Notes: generated from the sequence alone by a model not told the origin. A stretch of 64,000 bases of DNA from Betaproteobacteria bacterium (GCA_016194935.1 JACQAO010000028.1:86366-150365), one strand, 5' to 3'. Shown: positions 35,847 through 45,111, counted from the first letter of the stretch. Program-made: numbers and translations.

Positions 35847-36704
35847 TCAGCGTGCGCTCTTGATCAACTCGCGCAGCGCGACGAGCGCCGGTACCTGTTC
35901 CGCACGCCGCCAAATGAGGGGCGTCACGACATGGCTATGGATTTTTGGTAATGCGTGACGAGTAACCTGCGCGCTTTGAACGGTCGCCAGCACCGATTCC
36001 GGCACCAGTGCTATGCCCGTTCCCGACGCGACGCAGGCGACGATGGCATGATACGAGGCTAGTTCAAACACACGCACGGAAGCCAGACTCCGGTCCCCGA
36101 GCCACCTTTCCAGCACGCGCCGGTATGCGCAACCGCTGGGAAAGGCAATCACAGTATCGCCATGAATGTCCAGAGGCCGCCTGATCGAACTATGTTGATG
36201 CGATGAAATCAGCACCAGTTTCTCGGTAAACACCGCCATATGGGATAACACCTTGCTGCTTGGTGTTTCTGCGACGAACGCAGCATCGAGCCGGCGATCC
36301 GCGACATCCGCAGTGAGGGTGTCGTTGGTGCCGGTCTTTAAGTCGACACGAACGTCCGGGTAGGTTTTGTGAAACAACGCCAGAATCTTCGGCAGCCGGC
36401 TGGCTGTGGTGCTTTCCAGAGCGCCAAGGCGAAACACGCCGCGCGGCGATGTCCCCGACAGGGCGTTTTTTGCTTCTTCCGCCAGGCGCAGCAACTTGTC
36501 GGCATAGCCCAGCAACAGTTCGCCATTCGGAGACAGGAACAAGCGTTGCTTATCTCGAAAGAAAAGCTGGGCATCGACAGACGACTCAAGTTGCTTGATC
36601 CGGGTAGTAATGTTGGACTGAACGCGGTGCAGTTTTCGGGCGGCGCGAATGATGCCGCCCTCTTCGACAACGGTTTTAAAAATATGCAAATCGGAAAGGT
36701 TCAT
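35847..36704 (-). CDS. LysR-family transcriptional regulator
   Basis: 285 residues. N-terminal winged helix (MNLSDLHIFKTVVEEGGIIRAARKLHRVQSNITTRIKQLE) and an effector-binding domain (about 90-280) with FRLGALESTTASRLP. The ATG at 36704 follows GGAG; 36719 would add five residues. Divergent from the MFS gene at 36829, with a 17-bp palindrome containing T-N11-A between them. It probably activates the MFS-CMD-racemase-like operon in response to its substrate. Confidence 0.93.
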   Translation of the reverse strand: MNLSDLHIFKTVVEEGGIIRAARKLHRVQSNITTRIKQLESSVDAQLFFRDKQRLFLSPNGELLLGYADKLLRLAEEAKNALSGTSPRGVFRLGALESTTASRLPKILALFHKTYPDVRVDLKTGTNDTLTADVADRRLDAAFVAETPSSKVLSHMAVFTEKLVLISSHQHSSIRRPLDIHGDTVIAFPSGCAYRRVLERWLGDRSLASVRVFELASYHAIVACVASGTGIALVPESVLATVQSAQVTRHALPKIHSHVVTPLIWRRAEQVPALVALRELIKSAR

Positions 36705-36753
36705 CGATGACTCCAGCATTGTTGGCTTAAGGACACTGCCGAGCGGGCATGAT

Positions 36754-36770
36754 GTTCATAAATTATGAAC
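36754..36770. promoter_or_regulatory. LysR-type operator palindrome
   Basis: GTTCATAA-A-TTATGAAC is a perfect inverted repeat with a 1-bp centre and contains the T-N11-A LysR recognition pattern. It lies in the 124-bp gap between the divergent LysR and MFS genes. Confidence 0.75.
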
Positions 36771-36828
36771 AACTACTTCTACAATATTAACTATACAGGA
36801 ACATTTTTAAGCCGTAGCATCTTCTTCC

Positions 36829-38019
36829 ATGACTAAGGAGCCAGGACAAATCCCGGCGCTTGCGGTAACGCTCACAGGGCTTGCCGGCTTGGCGACCGCA
36901 ATGGGCATCGGGAGGTTTGCGTTTACGCCGCTGATGCCTTTGATGCAAGAGCGCTTCGGCATGACACTGGCGCAAGGCGGACTGCTTGCCAGCGCCAATT
37001 ATGCCGGCTACCTGGCGGGGGCGTTGCTGTGTTTTGCTCTGAACCCCGCGCCGCGAGCTTCCGCCCGCATCGGGCTATGCGCCGTTGCACTCTTCACGGG
37101 CGTGATGGGTGTCATTGATTCATGGCTGGCGTGGATGATATTCAGGTTTTTCGCGGGCGTAGCGAGCGCCTTTGTTTTTGTTGGAATTTCTGCATACACA
37201 CTTTCAGTCCTGGCTCCCGAGCAGCGTTCCTCATTATCTGGCTGGGTATACGCCGGCGTGGGGGTTGGCATCGGGCTGGCCGGACTGATTGCACTGGCTT
37301 CCGCTGCGGCGCAGGGCAGCCCTGATAGCGCATGGCTCGTCTTGGGCTTGGTGACCGCCTTGACGGCATGGGCGGTATGGACGCCGTTATCGCTTGCGCC
37401 TGTGAGTACGCCGGCACAATCCGCTCAAGTTACTTTTGTCTATGGCGTCGAGGCTTGGCAGCTTATTTTTAGCTATGGAGCAATCGGCTATGGCTATATC
37501 ATTCCGGCAACATTTTTGCCCGCAGTCGCCCGCAGTTTGATCAACGATCCCACGGTTTTCGGCTGGACATGGCCTTTGTTCGGCTTGTCGGCGGCGCTTT
37601 CGACGATCCTGACTACCAAGCTGTTTCGCAGGACAGCGCCGAGAAAAGTGTGGACATGGAGCCAGCTGGTGATGGCGATCGGGGTCGCGGTTCCTGCGAT
37701 CCATATGAGCCTGTGGTCGATTCTGGTTTCTGCTGTTTGCGTAGGCAGCACGATTATGGTGCTGACAATGGGAGGTATGCGTGAGGCGCAGAGAATCTCT
37801 GGAACATCGGCGCCGCGATTGATGGCGGTTATGACAGCGGCCTTTGCCACCGGGCAAGTGCTGGGTCCATTGACCGTAAGCGCTGCCACAATGGCAAACA
37901 ACGCGACCCGGATTCCCAGCCTGATTGCAGCGGCCATGCTGTTGATAGGCATGCTTGCGTTGCTGGTCAAGGCTCCAGTGAAATCCGCTTCCACCTCCCA
38001 CGAAAGGATCCAAGCATGA
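36829..38019 (+). CDS. YbfB/YjiJ-family MFS transporter
   Basis: 396 residues, about 12 membrane segments. The opening GLAGLATAMGIGRFAFTPLMPLMQERFGMTLAQGG with ANYAGYLAGALL is the hallmark of the YbfB/YjiJ (MFS_4) group. Substrate unknown; linkage to a mandelate-racemase-like enzyme suggests an organic acid. First gene of a likely operon running to about 41.8 kb; its stop overlaps the next start by 4 bp (ATGA). Confidence 0.9.
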   Translation: MTKEPGQIPALAVTLTGLAGLATAMGIGRFAFTPLMPLMQERFGMTLAQGGLLASANYAGYLAGALLCFALNPAPRASARIGLCAVALFTGVMGVIDSWLAWMIFRFFAGVASAFVFVGISAYTLSVLAPEQRSSLSGWVYAGVGVGIGLAGLIALASAAAQGSPDSAWLVLGLVTALTAWAVWTPLSLAPVSTPAQSAQVTFVYGVEAWQLIFSYGAIGYGYIIPATFLPAVARSLINDPTVFGWTWPLFGLSAALSTILTTKLFRRTAPRKVWTWSQLVMAIGVAVPAIHMSLWSILVSAVCVGSTIMVLTMGGMREAQRISGTSAPRLMAVMTAAFATGQVLGPLTVSAATMANNATRIPSLIAAAMLLIGMLALLVKAPVKSASTSHERIQA

Positions 38020-38600
38020 ATCTTCCCCATGCTCCATGCCGCATGCCGCCATTGGCGCGTGAGGACATGAACGAAGCGCAGAAAATAGCTGCGGACGAAC
38101 TGATCGCGGGTCCGCGGAAAGGCGTTATAGGTCCCTTCATTCCGCTGTTGCGCAGCCCGGAGTTGATGGCGCGATTGCAGAAAGTCGGGGAATATCTTCG
38201 TTACAATAGCGCGCTGCCGCCGCGCATTTCCGAGTTTGCGACCCTGATGGTTTCGCGCATGTGGACGCAGCAATTCGAATGGTTCACTCATGTCCCCCTC
38301 GCCCTCAAGGCAGGCGTCAGTCAGGACACCATCGATGCCCTGCGAGCAGGACGCAGGCCAACTGGAATGAGTGCAGAAGAGCGTGTTGCATACGATTTCA
38401 TTACGGAATTGCACGCTAACCACGGTGTGAGCGACGCGAGTTATCTGGAGTGCCGGGAATGTTTCAGCGAGCAGGGCGTCATCGACCTGATCGGCGTCGC
38501 CGGTTACTTTGGATTGGTCTCGATGGTGCTGAATGTGGCGCATACGCCACCAGCCGCCGCCGGGGAAGGTGTTGAGCCGCTGGCGCCGTTTCCCGCGTGA
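38016..38600 (+). CDS. Carboxymuconolactone decarboxylase family protein (AhpD-like fold)
   Basis: 194 residues. The conserved helical region RISEFATLMVSRMWTQQFEW followed by HVPLALKAGVSQDTIDALRAG matches the CMD family. The position usually holding the AhpD CxxC is replaced here (MWTQQFEWFTH), so a peroxidase-type role is unlikely. Family members act as lactone decarboxylases or as uncharacterised proteins. Coupled by a 4-bp overlap to the MFS gene. Confidence 0.85.
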   Translation: MNLPHAPCRMPPLAREDMNEAQKIAADELIAGPRKGVIGPFIPLLRSPELMARLQKVGEYLRYNSALPPRISEFATLMVSRMWTQQFEWFTHVPLALKAGVSQDTIDALRAGRRPTGMSAEERVAYDFITELHANHGVSDASYLECRECFSEQGVIDLIGVAGYFGLVSMVLNVAHTPPAAAGEGVEPLAPFPA

Positions 38601-38672
38601 GGCGCTTCGTGTGCCGACCGCTGCCCGCCCTCGGCTGCATTAATAATGGATCGCATAATACCCGGAGGTTCC

Positions 38673-39761
38673 ATGAAACTTGATTTAACGCCCAAGATCA
38701 GCGATCTGCGTGTGCGCGCTGTCCGCGTCCCCATGCAACATCCCCACCAGACCGCCAGCGGCACGGTCATGGAATCGCCGCTGGTGCTCACTGATATCAC
38801 CACCGAAGATGGCGTGGTGGGGCATAGCATGGTATTTACTTACACAGTTGCCGCGTTGAAGCCGACGGCCGACCTCATCCACAATCTGGTGCCATTGCTG
38901 AAAGGCGAGATGCTCGCACCTGTGGAGATCGAGCAGAAATTATCCAGGCGCTTTTGTTTGCTGGGTACCCAGGGACTTGTTGGTATCGCTCTTTCCGCCA
39001 TAGACATGGCGCTTTGGGATGCGCTGGCGCGTAGCCACGAGGTATCGCTGGTGCGATTGCTGGGCGGCGCAGCGAAACCCGTTCCAGCTTATGGCAGCGT
39101 CGGTTATGACGGAGTTGCAGGTTCTGCCAAGCATGCCGAAACATGGGTGAAACAGGGGTTTACCGGAGTCAAAGCGAAAATCGGCTATCCCACAGTGACA
39201 GAGGATGTTGCGGTAATCCGCGCCATCCGCAAGGCGGTGGGAAGTTCAGTCGCAATCATGGTGGACTATAACCAGTGCCTGACGCCAAGCCAGGCAATAC
39301 AGCGCTTGCGCATATTGGATGAAGAGGGTCTAACCTGGGTTGAAGAGCCGACGCTGGCTCATGACTATGCAGGGCATGCGGCGATTGCGGATGCTGCGAA
39401 GACGCCGATTCAGTGTGGTGAAAATTGGTGGGGTACCCAGGACATGCAACATGCGATCAATGCCGGCGCCTCGGATTTCATGATGCCGGACGTTATGAAG
39501 ATTGGCGGGGCGACAGGCTGGTTGAGAGCCGCATCTCTAGCGTATGCCAGGAAAATTCATATTTCCAGCCACCTCTGGCCAGAGATCAGCGCACAGCTGC
39601 TATGCCTGACACCAACGGCGCACTGGCTCGAATACGCAGATTGGTGGAATCCGGTGATAGCTGAGCCGCTGCCCATCGTGAAAGGCATGGCCAACCCGGC
39701 AGATGCCAGCGGAACCGGCGTGGCATGGGATGAAAAGTCGCTACAGCGATTTGCGGCCTAG
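38673..39761 (+). CDS. Mandelate racemase-like enolase superfamily enzyme
   Basis: 362 residues. All catalytic landmarks of the mandelate racemase subgroup are visible: the KxK pair in VKAKIGYP (K164/K166 equivalents), metal ligands in VDYNQ, WVEEPT and CGENWW, the PDVMKIGG Asp, the His base in ISSHLWPEISA and the Glu in HWLEYAD. It should therefore abstract the alpha proton of a 2-hydroxy acid; whether mandelate is the substrate cannot be told. The ATG at 38673 has GGAGG upstream; a start at 38646 lacks one. Fits an operon with a transporter, a CMD protein and a thioesterase. Confidence 0.9.
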   Translation: MKLDLTPKISDLRVRAVRVPMQHPHQTASGTVMESPLVLTDITTEDGVVGHSMVFTYTVAALKPTADLIHNLVPLLKGEMLAPVEIEQKLSRRFCLLGTQGLVGIALSAIDMALWDALARSHEVSLVRLLGGAAKPVPAYGSVGYDGVAGSAKHAETWVKQGFTGVKAKIGYPTVTEDVAVIRAIRKAVGSSVAIMVDYNQCLTPSQAIQRLRILDEEGLTWVEEPTLAHDYAGHAAIADAAKTPIQCGENWWGTQDMQHAINAGASDFMMPDVMKIGGATGWLRAASLAYARKIHISSHLWPEISAQLLCLTPTAHWLEYADWWNPVIAEPLPIVKGMANPADASGTGVAWDEKSLQRFAA

Positions 39762-39790
39762 CATGCCGCAGCATGATCTGGAGAGATGCG

Positions 39791-40063
39791 ATGCATTACA
39801 TGATCGTTGAACATTACAGGAATCAGGATCCAGCTCCGGTGTATCGGCGCTTCCGCGATCATGGCCGCCTCGCGCCAGGGGGGCTGCGATATATTTCGAG
39901 TTGGGTGGATGAAAAACTCGAGTGTTGTTTTCAACTGATGGAAACGCCGGACCGGAAACTGATTGATGTGTGGATAAGCAACTGGAGCGACATTGTCGAA
40001 TTCGAGATTTACCCGGTGCTATCTTCGGCGGAGGCGGCTGAAAAAGTTGCGCCGCATCTTTAA
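39791..40063 (+). CDS. DUF3303-like small protein
   Basis: 90 residues (MHYMIVEHYRNQDPAPVYRRF ... DHGRLAPGGLRYISSWVDEKLECCFQLME). It has the look of the DUF3303 ferredoxin-like-fold family, which has no established function. It starts 29 bp after the racemase-like gene; the frame could begin at 39773 but the ATG at 39791 suits the family start. Confidence 0.75.
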   Translation: MHYMIVEHYRNQDPAPVYRRFRDHGRLAPGGLRYISSWVDEKLECCFQLMETPDRKLIDVWISNWSDIVEFEIYPVLSSAEAAEKVAPHL

Positions 40064-40153
40064 TCAGACTGGCGTCTGTCATAAGAATTTGCCTTATGGA
40101 TACGCACTTTATGCGGTCAAACGAGTGTAATCACCTACGGAGCACTCCCGGCG

Positions 40154-40582
40154 ATGGCTGACATACCCGCCGGCTACTCGCCGCTTGTCAGAACCAGTCC
40201 CTTTCTCGATAGGATCGGCCCGCTCTATAGCCGCGGTACAGGCCGGGATTGGTCGATAGGGTTGCGTATCGAGCCTGGGCATACGAACTCACGTGGATAC
40301 GCGCATGGCGGCGTTCTGTCCACCCTGGCCGACATTACCTTGGGCTATACCATGGAGTTGACCGCCAAGGAAGGCGTTTCCCTGGTCACGGTCAGCCTCT
40401 CGCTTGACTTTACTGGGGGCGCCAAGCTCGGCGACTGGGTAGAAGCTAGGGTGGAGATGCAGAAAATTGCCACGCGATTAGCTTTTGCCAATGCTTACAT
40501 TACTGCCGGTGAAGGCCGCAAAGTGATCGTCCGCGCCAGTGGCGTATTCCTGGTGACTGAAAAGCCGCCGGCATCTGCCTGA
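40154..40582 (+). CDS. PaaI-type hotdog thioesterase
   Basis: 142 residues with the hotdog signature RGYAHGGVLSTLADITLGYTM and SLSLDFTGGAKLGDWVEARV. PaaI-type enzymes hydrolyse acyl- or aryl-CoA thioesters. Separate start after a 90-bp gap but in line with the preceding genes. Confidence 0.9.
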   Translation: MADIPAGYSPLVRTSPFLDRIGPLYSRGTGRDWSIGLRIEPGHTNSRGYAHGGVLSTLADITLGYTMELTAKEGVSLVTVSLSLDFTGGAKLGDWVEARVEMQKIATRLAFANAYITAGEGRKVIVRASGVFLVTEKPPASA

Positions 40583-40615
40583 GCATGCAGCCGGTATTTC
40601 TGGTTAGCCACGGAA

Positions 40616-41455
40616 ATGGAGTATGAATACTTGTTGATTTTATTGGCAGCATTGGCGCATGCAGTGTGGAATACCTTAGTCAAAGGCAGTAAAGATCCGC
40701 TCTTGATGCTAGCCATGATCCGTGCGGTTGGTTTGTTGATGGGGATTTTGGCCCTTTTTATGGTGCCTGGCCCTGCCTTGACCAGCCTCCCTTTCCTGCT
40801 GGGTGCAACTGCATTTCTGTTCACCTATTACGCTTTCCTGCTGAAAGCCTACGGCGCTGGCGATCTCAGCCAGGTGTATCCCATTGCTCGTGGAGTCGCG
40901 CCGTTAGTAGTGCTTGCCCTGGAAATGCTCTTTGCCGGGGAGGTGCTGTCCCCCTCCAAGTTGCTGGCGGTACTTCTTATCTGCGCTGGCATCTTAGTAC
41001 TTGCGATTTCAAGACATGCAATTCAGCGCGATGCGGTCGGATATGCTGCCTTCACCGGCTTGGCGATTGCCGGTTATACGCTCTTGAGCGGCCTCGGGGT
41101 GCGTCTCGCGGGTTCCATCATCGGCTTTGCGGCGTGGCTGGAGATCCTTACCGGTATGGGGGTTCTCGGCGTCGTTGCCGCGCAGCGCCGCAGCGCCATT
41201 GCCGATTTTGTGAGCAGCCAATTGCGTATGGGTCTGGTGGCAGGCCTGCTATCAGTCGGGGGATATGCCATTGCGCTGTGGGCCATGTCTAAATTTCCCT
41301 TGGCTACAGTCGCGGCGCTGCGGGAAACCAGTGTTGTTTTTGCTGCGCTGATCGGGACGATTCGATTGCGAGAAAGGTTAGTTCTGCAGCGCATAGGCTC
41401 GGCATGCATGGTCACCGCAGGGGTCGTGCTACTCGCATTCTTTGCGTCAGGCTAG
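40616..41455 (+). CDS. EamA/DMT-family transporter
   Basis: 279 residues with about ten membrane helices in two EamA repeats (LLILLAALAHAVWNTLVKG at the start, the second repeat from about residue 150). The C-terminal KFPLATVAALRETSVVFAALIGTIRLRE is typical of EamA half-domains. Probably exports a small metabolite. Confidence 0.88.
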   Translation: MEYEYLLILLAALAHAVWNTLVKGSKDPLLMLAMIRAVGLLMGILALFMVPGPALTSLPFLLGATAFLFTYYAFLLKAYGAGDLSQVYPIARGVAPLVVLALEMLFAGEVLSPSKLLAVLLICAGILVLAISRHAIQRDAVGYAAFTGLAIAGYTLLSGLGVRLAGSIIGFAAWLEILTGMGVLGVVAAQRRSAIADFVSSQLRMGLVAGLLSVGGYAIALWAMSKFPLATVAALRETSVVFAALIGTIRLRERLVLQRIGSACMVTAGVVLLAFFASG

Positions 41456-41537
41456 GCTAAGTATACGGCAATGAGCCTATCAATATGACGAGTGCAGCTC
41501 GCTTCTGCTACATTAATTTTTCTATCCAAGAGGACAG

Positions 41538-41837
41538 ATGGCAGTCTATATCATCAACAATATGAGCATTCACAATCGCGCCGAATACGATACCTATTTG
41601 CGCGCTTTCATGGAGGTCTTCCGAAAGTTCAATGGCCGGGTTCTTGCAGCGGTGGATGCGCCTGTGCCAGTCGAGGGTGAGTGGCCCCACGACAGGACGG
41701 TTCTGCTGAGTTTTCCTAGTAGAGAGGATGCAAATCGCTGGTATCAATCGCCGGAGTATCAGGAGATCGCCAGGCACCGCCTGAACGGCACGCACAGCAA
41801 TGTCGTGATCCTGGAGGGGTTCTCGCCCGGCAAGTGA
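41538..41837 (+). CDS. DUF1330 family protein
   Basis: 99 residues, dimeric alpha/beta-barrel-like (VYIINNMSIHNRAEYDTYL, WPHDRTVLLSFPSREDANRW, YQSPEYQEIARHRLNG). DUF1330 has no fixed function. Last gene of the likely LysR-controlled run; it is convergent with the hydrolase pseudogene. Confidence 0.88.
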   Translation: MAVYIINNMSIHNRAEYDTYLRAFMEVFRKFNGRVLAAVDAPVPVEGEWPHDRTVLLSFPSREDANRWYQSPEYQEIARHRLNGTHSNVVILEGFSPGK

Positions 41838-42260
41838 GCAACGGTCTGTCAGGTGGCGGCTTTTGGGAGCCAAGGATGCTGTGAGAACCAATCCAGAACA
41901 TGATCCCACAGTGACCGTGCGCCTTCCCGGAAATAATCCATATGGCCGACCGGCCCCACGCCTCTTCGGCTGCGTACGCCATTGCCGCGTCGTCAAAAAA
42001 TAGCAGGGATAGGTGCACCAGTGCTTCCCGTCACGGTAGGCCTGGTGGTAGGTCTTCTCGCACACCAGGCAGACTCCAGGGAAGACAGCCTTTCCAACAG
42101 GTCAACAGCGGGCCGAAAACCCGCCATATTGCCAGCACCAGCGCCCTCTCCAGCGGGGGCATCCAGCCATGCCCGCCGAAAGAATGCCCGACCATGAATA
42201 GCGGCGCATCGCCCGCCATTGCATCTACGGCCGCCGCCAGATCCAGGTACGCCCAATCTA

Positions 42261-43415
42261 GTGTAGTGTCTCATTAATGGCTTTACATTATTCCGATTCC
42301 GCCTATACTCGAAGCACAGCCTGTTTCGAGGAGGGGATCATGACACGGACGCGGATTATGCTGGGACCGGAAGAGACACGGGAACTGAACAAGCGATCGC
42401 CAGCGTGCGCGGATCATTTTGCTGGCGGCCGATGGGCTCACGCAGGAAGCCATTGGGGAAACCGTCGGCGTCACGCGCGTGACGGTGAACCACTGGTGCC
42501 GGCGCTTCGTCAAAGAGCGACTGGCTGGGCTGACGGATGCGCATGGGCGGGGCCGGAAACCTTCGTTGCCGGTGGCGGCGGTAAAGAAAGCGCTGGAGAC
42601 GGTCACTCGACCGCCCGCCACACTGGGGCGCTGGAGTTGCCGCACCATGGCGCACGCGGCAGGCATCTCGACCGCCAGCGTGCAACGCCTGTGGGCCGCC
42701 AACGACATCAAGCCGCACCTGACCCGCACATTCAAACTCTCGAACGATGCGCACTTCGAGGAAAAGTTCTGGGACGTCATCGGCTTGTATCTCAACCCGC
42801 CTACGATGTCGCTGGTGCTGTGCTGCGACGAGAAGTCGCAGTGCCAGGCGCTGGAGCGCACCCAGCCGGGCTTGCCACTGGGGATCGGCCATATCAAGAC
42901 CGCCACCCACGACTACATTCGCCATGGCACCCTGACCTTGTTTGCCGCATTGAACTACCTGGAGGGCAAACTGATCACGACCATCGCCGAGCAGCATCGG
43001 CATCAGGAATGGTTGGCTTTCCTCAAAAAAATCCACCGGGAAACACCCAAAGACCTGACGATTCATCTGATCGCCGACAACTACGCGACCCACAAGCATC
43101 CAGAGGTGAAAGCCTGGTTGGCCAAGCATCCGCAGTTTCACATGCATTTCACCCCGACTTCGTCCTCCTGGCTCAATCTGGTCGAGCGCTTCTTCCGAGA
43201 TGTCACCGACCGGATTGCCAGCGGCAGTTTCGCCTCGGTCAAGGAATTGGCTGATACAATCATCGCCTATCTCGCCGCCCGCAATCAGAATCCGAAGCGC
43301 TACGTCTGGAAAGCCAAGGGTGAAGATATCTTGCGCAAGATTCAGCAGGCACGGCAGGCGATGCCCCAGCAGCAGGTGGCGGCTTGATTGTATAGCCATT
43401 TGAGAGACACTACAC
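42261..43415 (+). mobile_element. IS630-family insertion sequence
   Basis: 1155-bp element with terminal inverted repeats GTGTAGTGTCTC and GAGACACTACAC (12 bp perfect, partial match continuing to AATGGC) and a TA target duplication on each side (42259-42260 and 43416-43417), the IS630/Tc1 pattern. It encodes a DDE transposase. Inserted in the alpha/beta hydrolase gene in the opposite orientation. Confidence 0.95.
42340..43387 (+). pseudogene. IS630-family transposase, frameshifted
   Basis: The start ATG (42340, GAGGAGGGG upstream) opens a frame encoding TRTRIMLGPEETRELNKRS, but the body (ARIILLAADGLTQEAIGETV, then the DDE domain to 43387) is in the +1 frame, so a shift lies near 42393-42410. 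The body has the helix-turn-helix region, the first Asp in LVLCCDEKSQCQ, the second in IHLIADNYATHKH and the Glu in WLNLVERFFRD, so the DDE triad is intact. There is no slippery A or T run at the junction, so a mutation is more likely than programmed frameshifting. Confidence 0.82.
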
Positions 43416-43680
43416 TAGGTAATTCATCTTGAATTTCTTGGGGGTGGGCGGCTTGGACGCGCCTATTCCGCAGTAATCCAGCGTCAATACGGAAAATCTG
43501 CGGCGGCTCGCATGCTCTGCAAAGCGCCGGTAAAAGCGTTGAGGCACGCCCGTTGCCCCTGCCACAATCAGATGCCCAAGCCGCCTGCATTCGCCCGCAT
43601 ATTGGAGTGCGGACAGTCGATAGCCGTCCTGCGCAATCAATTCAAGTGGTGCCGGTCGGATAGCCGCAGCCGGGTGAATA

Positions 43681-44526
43681 TTATTCATTGTCAGTCCGCG
43701 CCTCGAAGCTGCCGGTCACAGCCCCTTGCCCTGCGGATGTGATGCAGTACGAGTCCGTGCTGCGGGCAAGAAATACCTCGCCCGGCAAGGTGACCGGCTT
43801 GATAAAGCGCGCGGACAATCGGGTAATCTTTCCCACACCGTCAGCTTCAAGCGCGGCCTGTGCCTTGGCTACCGAGTACATTCCGTGGGCGATGGGTCTC
43901 CTGAATCCCAGCAGCCGCGCCGACCACGGCCACAAGTGGATGGGATTGAAGTCTCCAGACAGCTTTGCGTAGTGCCGACCGATGTCTGCGGGCAACGACC
44001 AAGAGGTCACTGGTTCATGATTTGCCTCGTGATTTGGTTCGCGGGCTTGCCGGGCGGCCCCCCCTTTCCCCCTGTGTGCAAGGTAGCGACTGATACACAC
44101 AACTCGCTCCATGCCAGCTTGCTTAAATAAAACCTTCAAGACCACATACAGCTTGCCGTTTTGCGAGGGGGTTTCCTGAATTGCTAGAACGTCGAGATCG
44201 AACGGCAGTGCCGGGTCAATGGCGTTCAGTATGCGCAGGTCGTTTTCCACATGAACCATTCCCGGCACGGAAAAACTGAACTCGGGGTCCAGCATGGCGG
44301 CTAATTGCGCCCTTTGCGCCAGAAGGTAGAAATAGCTCAGGGGTACCGTAGCGTCGTCAATGAATCCGACGAACGTCCTGTACCGTGCGACGTGCTGCCC
44401 ATCCAATGCCGGCACGCTGAAGCTGCGGTGCATATCCACTTCCAAGGGGCGTGCCTTGCGGGCTAAGGTCATCATGGCCTTGCCCAATATGCCCAGCCCC
44501 GCAGCGGGAAGTTGCCTGGACATCAC
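43681..44526 (-). CDS. MaoC-like hotdog dehydratase family protein
   Basis: 281 residues, probably a double hotdog. The C-terminal half has the MaoC signature (YAKLSGDFNPIHL...AHGMYSVAKAQAAL); the N-terminal half resembles the degenerate hotdog of MaoC/FabZ-type proteins. Likely acts on an enoyl- or 3-hydroxyacyl-thioester. The GTG at 44526 overlaps the upstream stop (GTGA); an ATG follows directly at 44523. Second gene of the operon divergent from the HxlR regulator at 45163. Confidence 0.82.
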   Translation of the reverse strand: MMSRQLPAAGLGILGKAMMTLARKARPLEVDMHRSFSVPALDGQHVARYRTFVGFIDDATVPLSYFYLLAQRAQLAAMLDPEFSFSVPGMVHVENDLRILNAIDPALPFDLDVLAIQETPSQNGKLYVVLKVLFKQAGMERVVCISRYLAHRGKGGAARQAREPNHEANHEPVTSWSLPADIGRHYAKLSGDFNPIHLWPWSARLLGFRRPIAHGMYSVAKAQAALEADGVGKITRLSARFIKPVTLPGEVFLARSTDSYCITSAGQGAVTGSFEARTDNE

Positions 44527-45101
44527 GGTGTAACCCTGGCGACCGGGCCGTCCCGATAACGATCAAAGCGCGGGCGAATCAGGCCCACCATCATTGCCAC
44601 CCCGGTATAAAGACCCACCAATTGCGTGATGTCGATCAACTCTGCTTCCGAGAAATGCTGATGAGCGTTCGTGAAAACCTCATCGGGTACAGCCAGGGTG
44701 CGTACGAGGGCATCCACGACCAAGGTGACTGCCATTTGATGGGCGCTCCATAGGTGCGGGTTCATGGAGTCGTGTTTGATATCCTCGATTTGCGCCTCTG
44801 TCAGCCCCATGCGACTGGAGATGGTCTGGACATGCAAGTTGAATTCGTAGTCATTGCGGGTCGCCACGCAGGTGCGCAAGATGACGGTTTCCCTGATCGT
44901 CTTGGGCAGGGTTCGACGGTCCAGCAATCCGGTAGGACCAATGAGTCCTGAGTCCACCATGAAGCTGAACAGGCTCTCGTTGCGCGCCACACTCAAAAAA
45001 AGTTGCGGCGCCGGTGTACCTTTGGGAATCAGCTTCGCCATTCTGGAGGCGAGCGGCTCGACCAGAGGTTCGGCCACAGGAACGATGCGAGGGGTGGTCA
45101 T
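44523..45101 (-). CDS. Carboxymuconolactone decarboxylase family protein
   Basis: 192 residues. The conserved CMD core LPKTIRETVILRTCVATRNDYEFNLHV has a single Cys and the EF(N)xH-type His, without the CxxC of AhpD. First gene of the CMD, MaoC, hydrolase(pseudo) operon, divergent from an HxlR-type regulator with two matching operator-like sites between them. Second CMD-family gene in 7 kb; the two are only distantly alike. Confidence 0.87.
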   Translation of the reverse strand: MTTPRIVPVAEPLVEPLASRMAKLIPKGTPAPQLFLSVARNESLFSFMVDSGLIGPTGLLDRRTLPKTIRETVILRTCVATRNDYEFNLHVQTISSRMGLTEAQIEDIKHDSMNPHLWSAHQMAVTLVVDALVRTLAVPDEVFTNAHQHFSEAELIDITQLVGLYTGVAMMVGLIRPRFDRYRDGPVARVTP

Positions 45102-45111
45102 AACGGCTCCT

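Larger units (their letters stand above)
41849..43688 (-). pseudogene. Alpha/beta hydrolase pseudogene, interrupted by IS630 and frameshifts
   Basis: The N-terminal part (43688 down to 43416) encodes GHLIVAGATGVPQRFYRRFA and VLTLDYCGIGASKP. Removing the IS (42261-43415) with one TA target copy joins it in frame: KMNYL runs into DWAYLDLAAAVDAMAGD, then VGHSFGGHGWMPPLERAL with the GxSxG nucleophile elbow. Further frameshifts follow: FFDDAAMAYAAEEAW lies in a second frame near 42000 and the C-terminus YFREGARSLWDHVLDWF in a third, ending at 41849. The gene follows the MaoC-like gene with an 8-bp overlap, so it was the third gene of that operon. The decay has gone beyond the insertion. Confidence 0.88.

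Noticed and set aside
36754..36770. Transcription terminator between LysR and MFS genes
   Set aside because: The palindrome has a 1-bp centre, is AT-rich, lies between divergent starts and has no T-tract; an operator is the better reading.
42340..43387. Programmed frameshifting in the IS630 transposase
   Set aside because: No slippery A/T run or supporting structure near 42393-42410; a plain mutation is simpler.
43681..45101. AhpD-type peroxiredoxin function for the CMD-family gene
   Set aside because: The CxxC pair needed for AhpD activity is absent; only a single Cys is present in the core motif.
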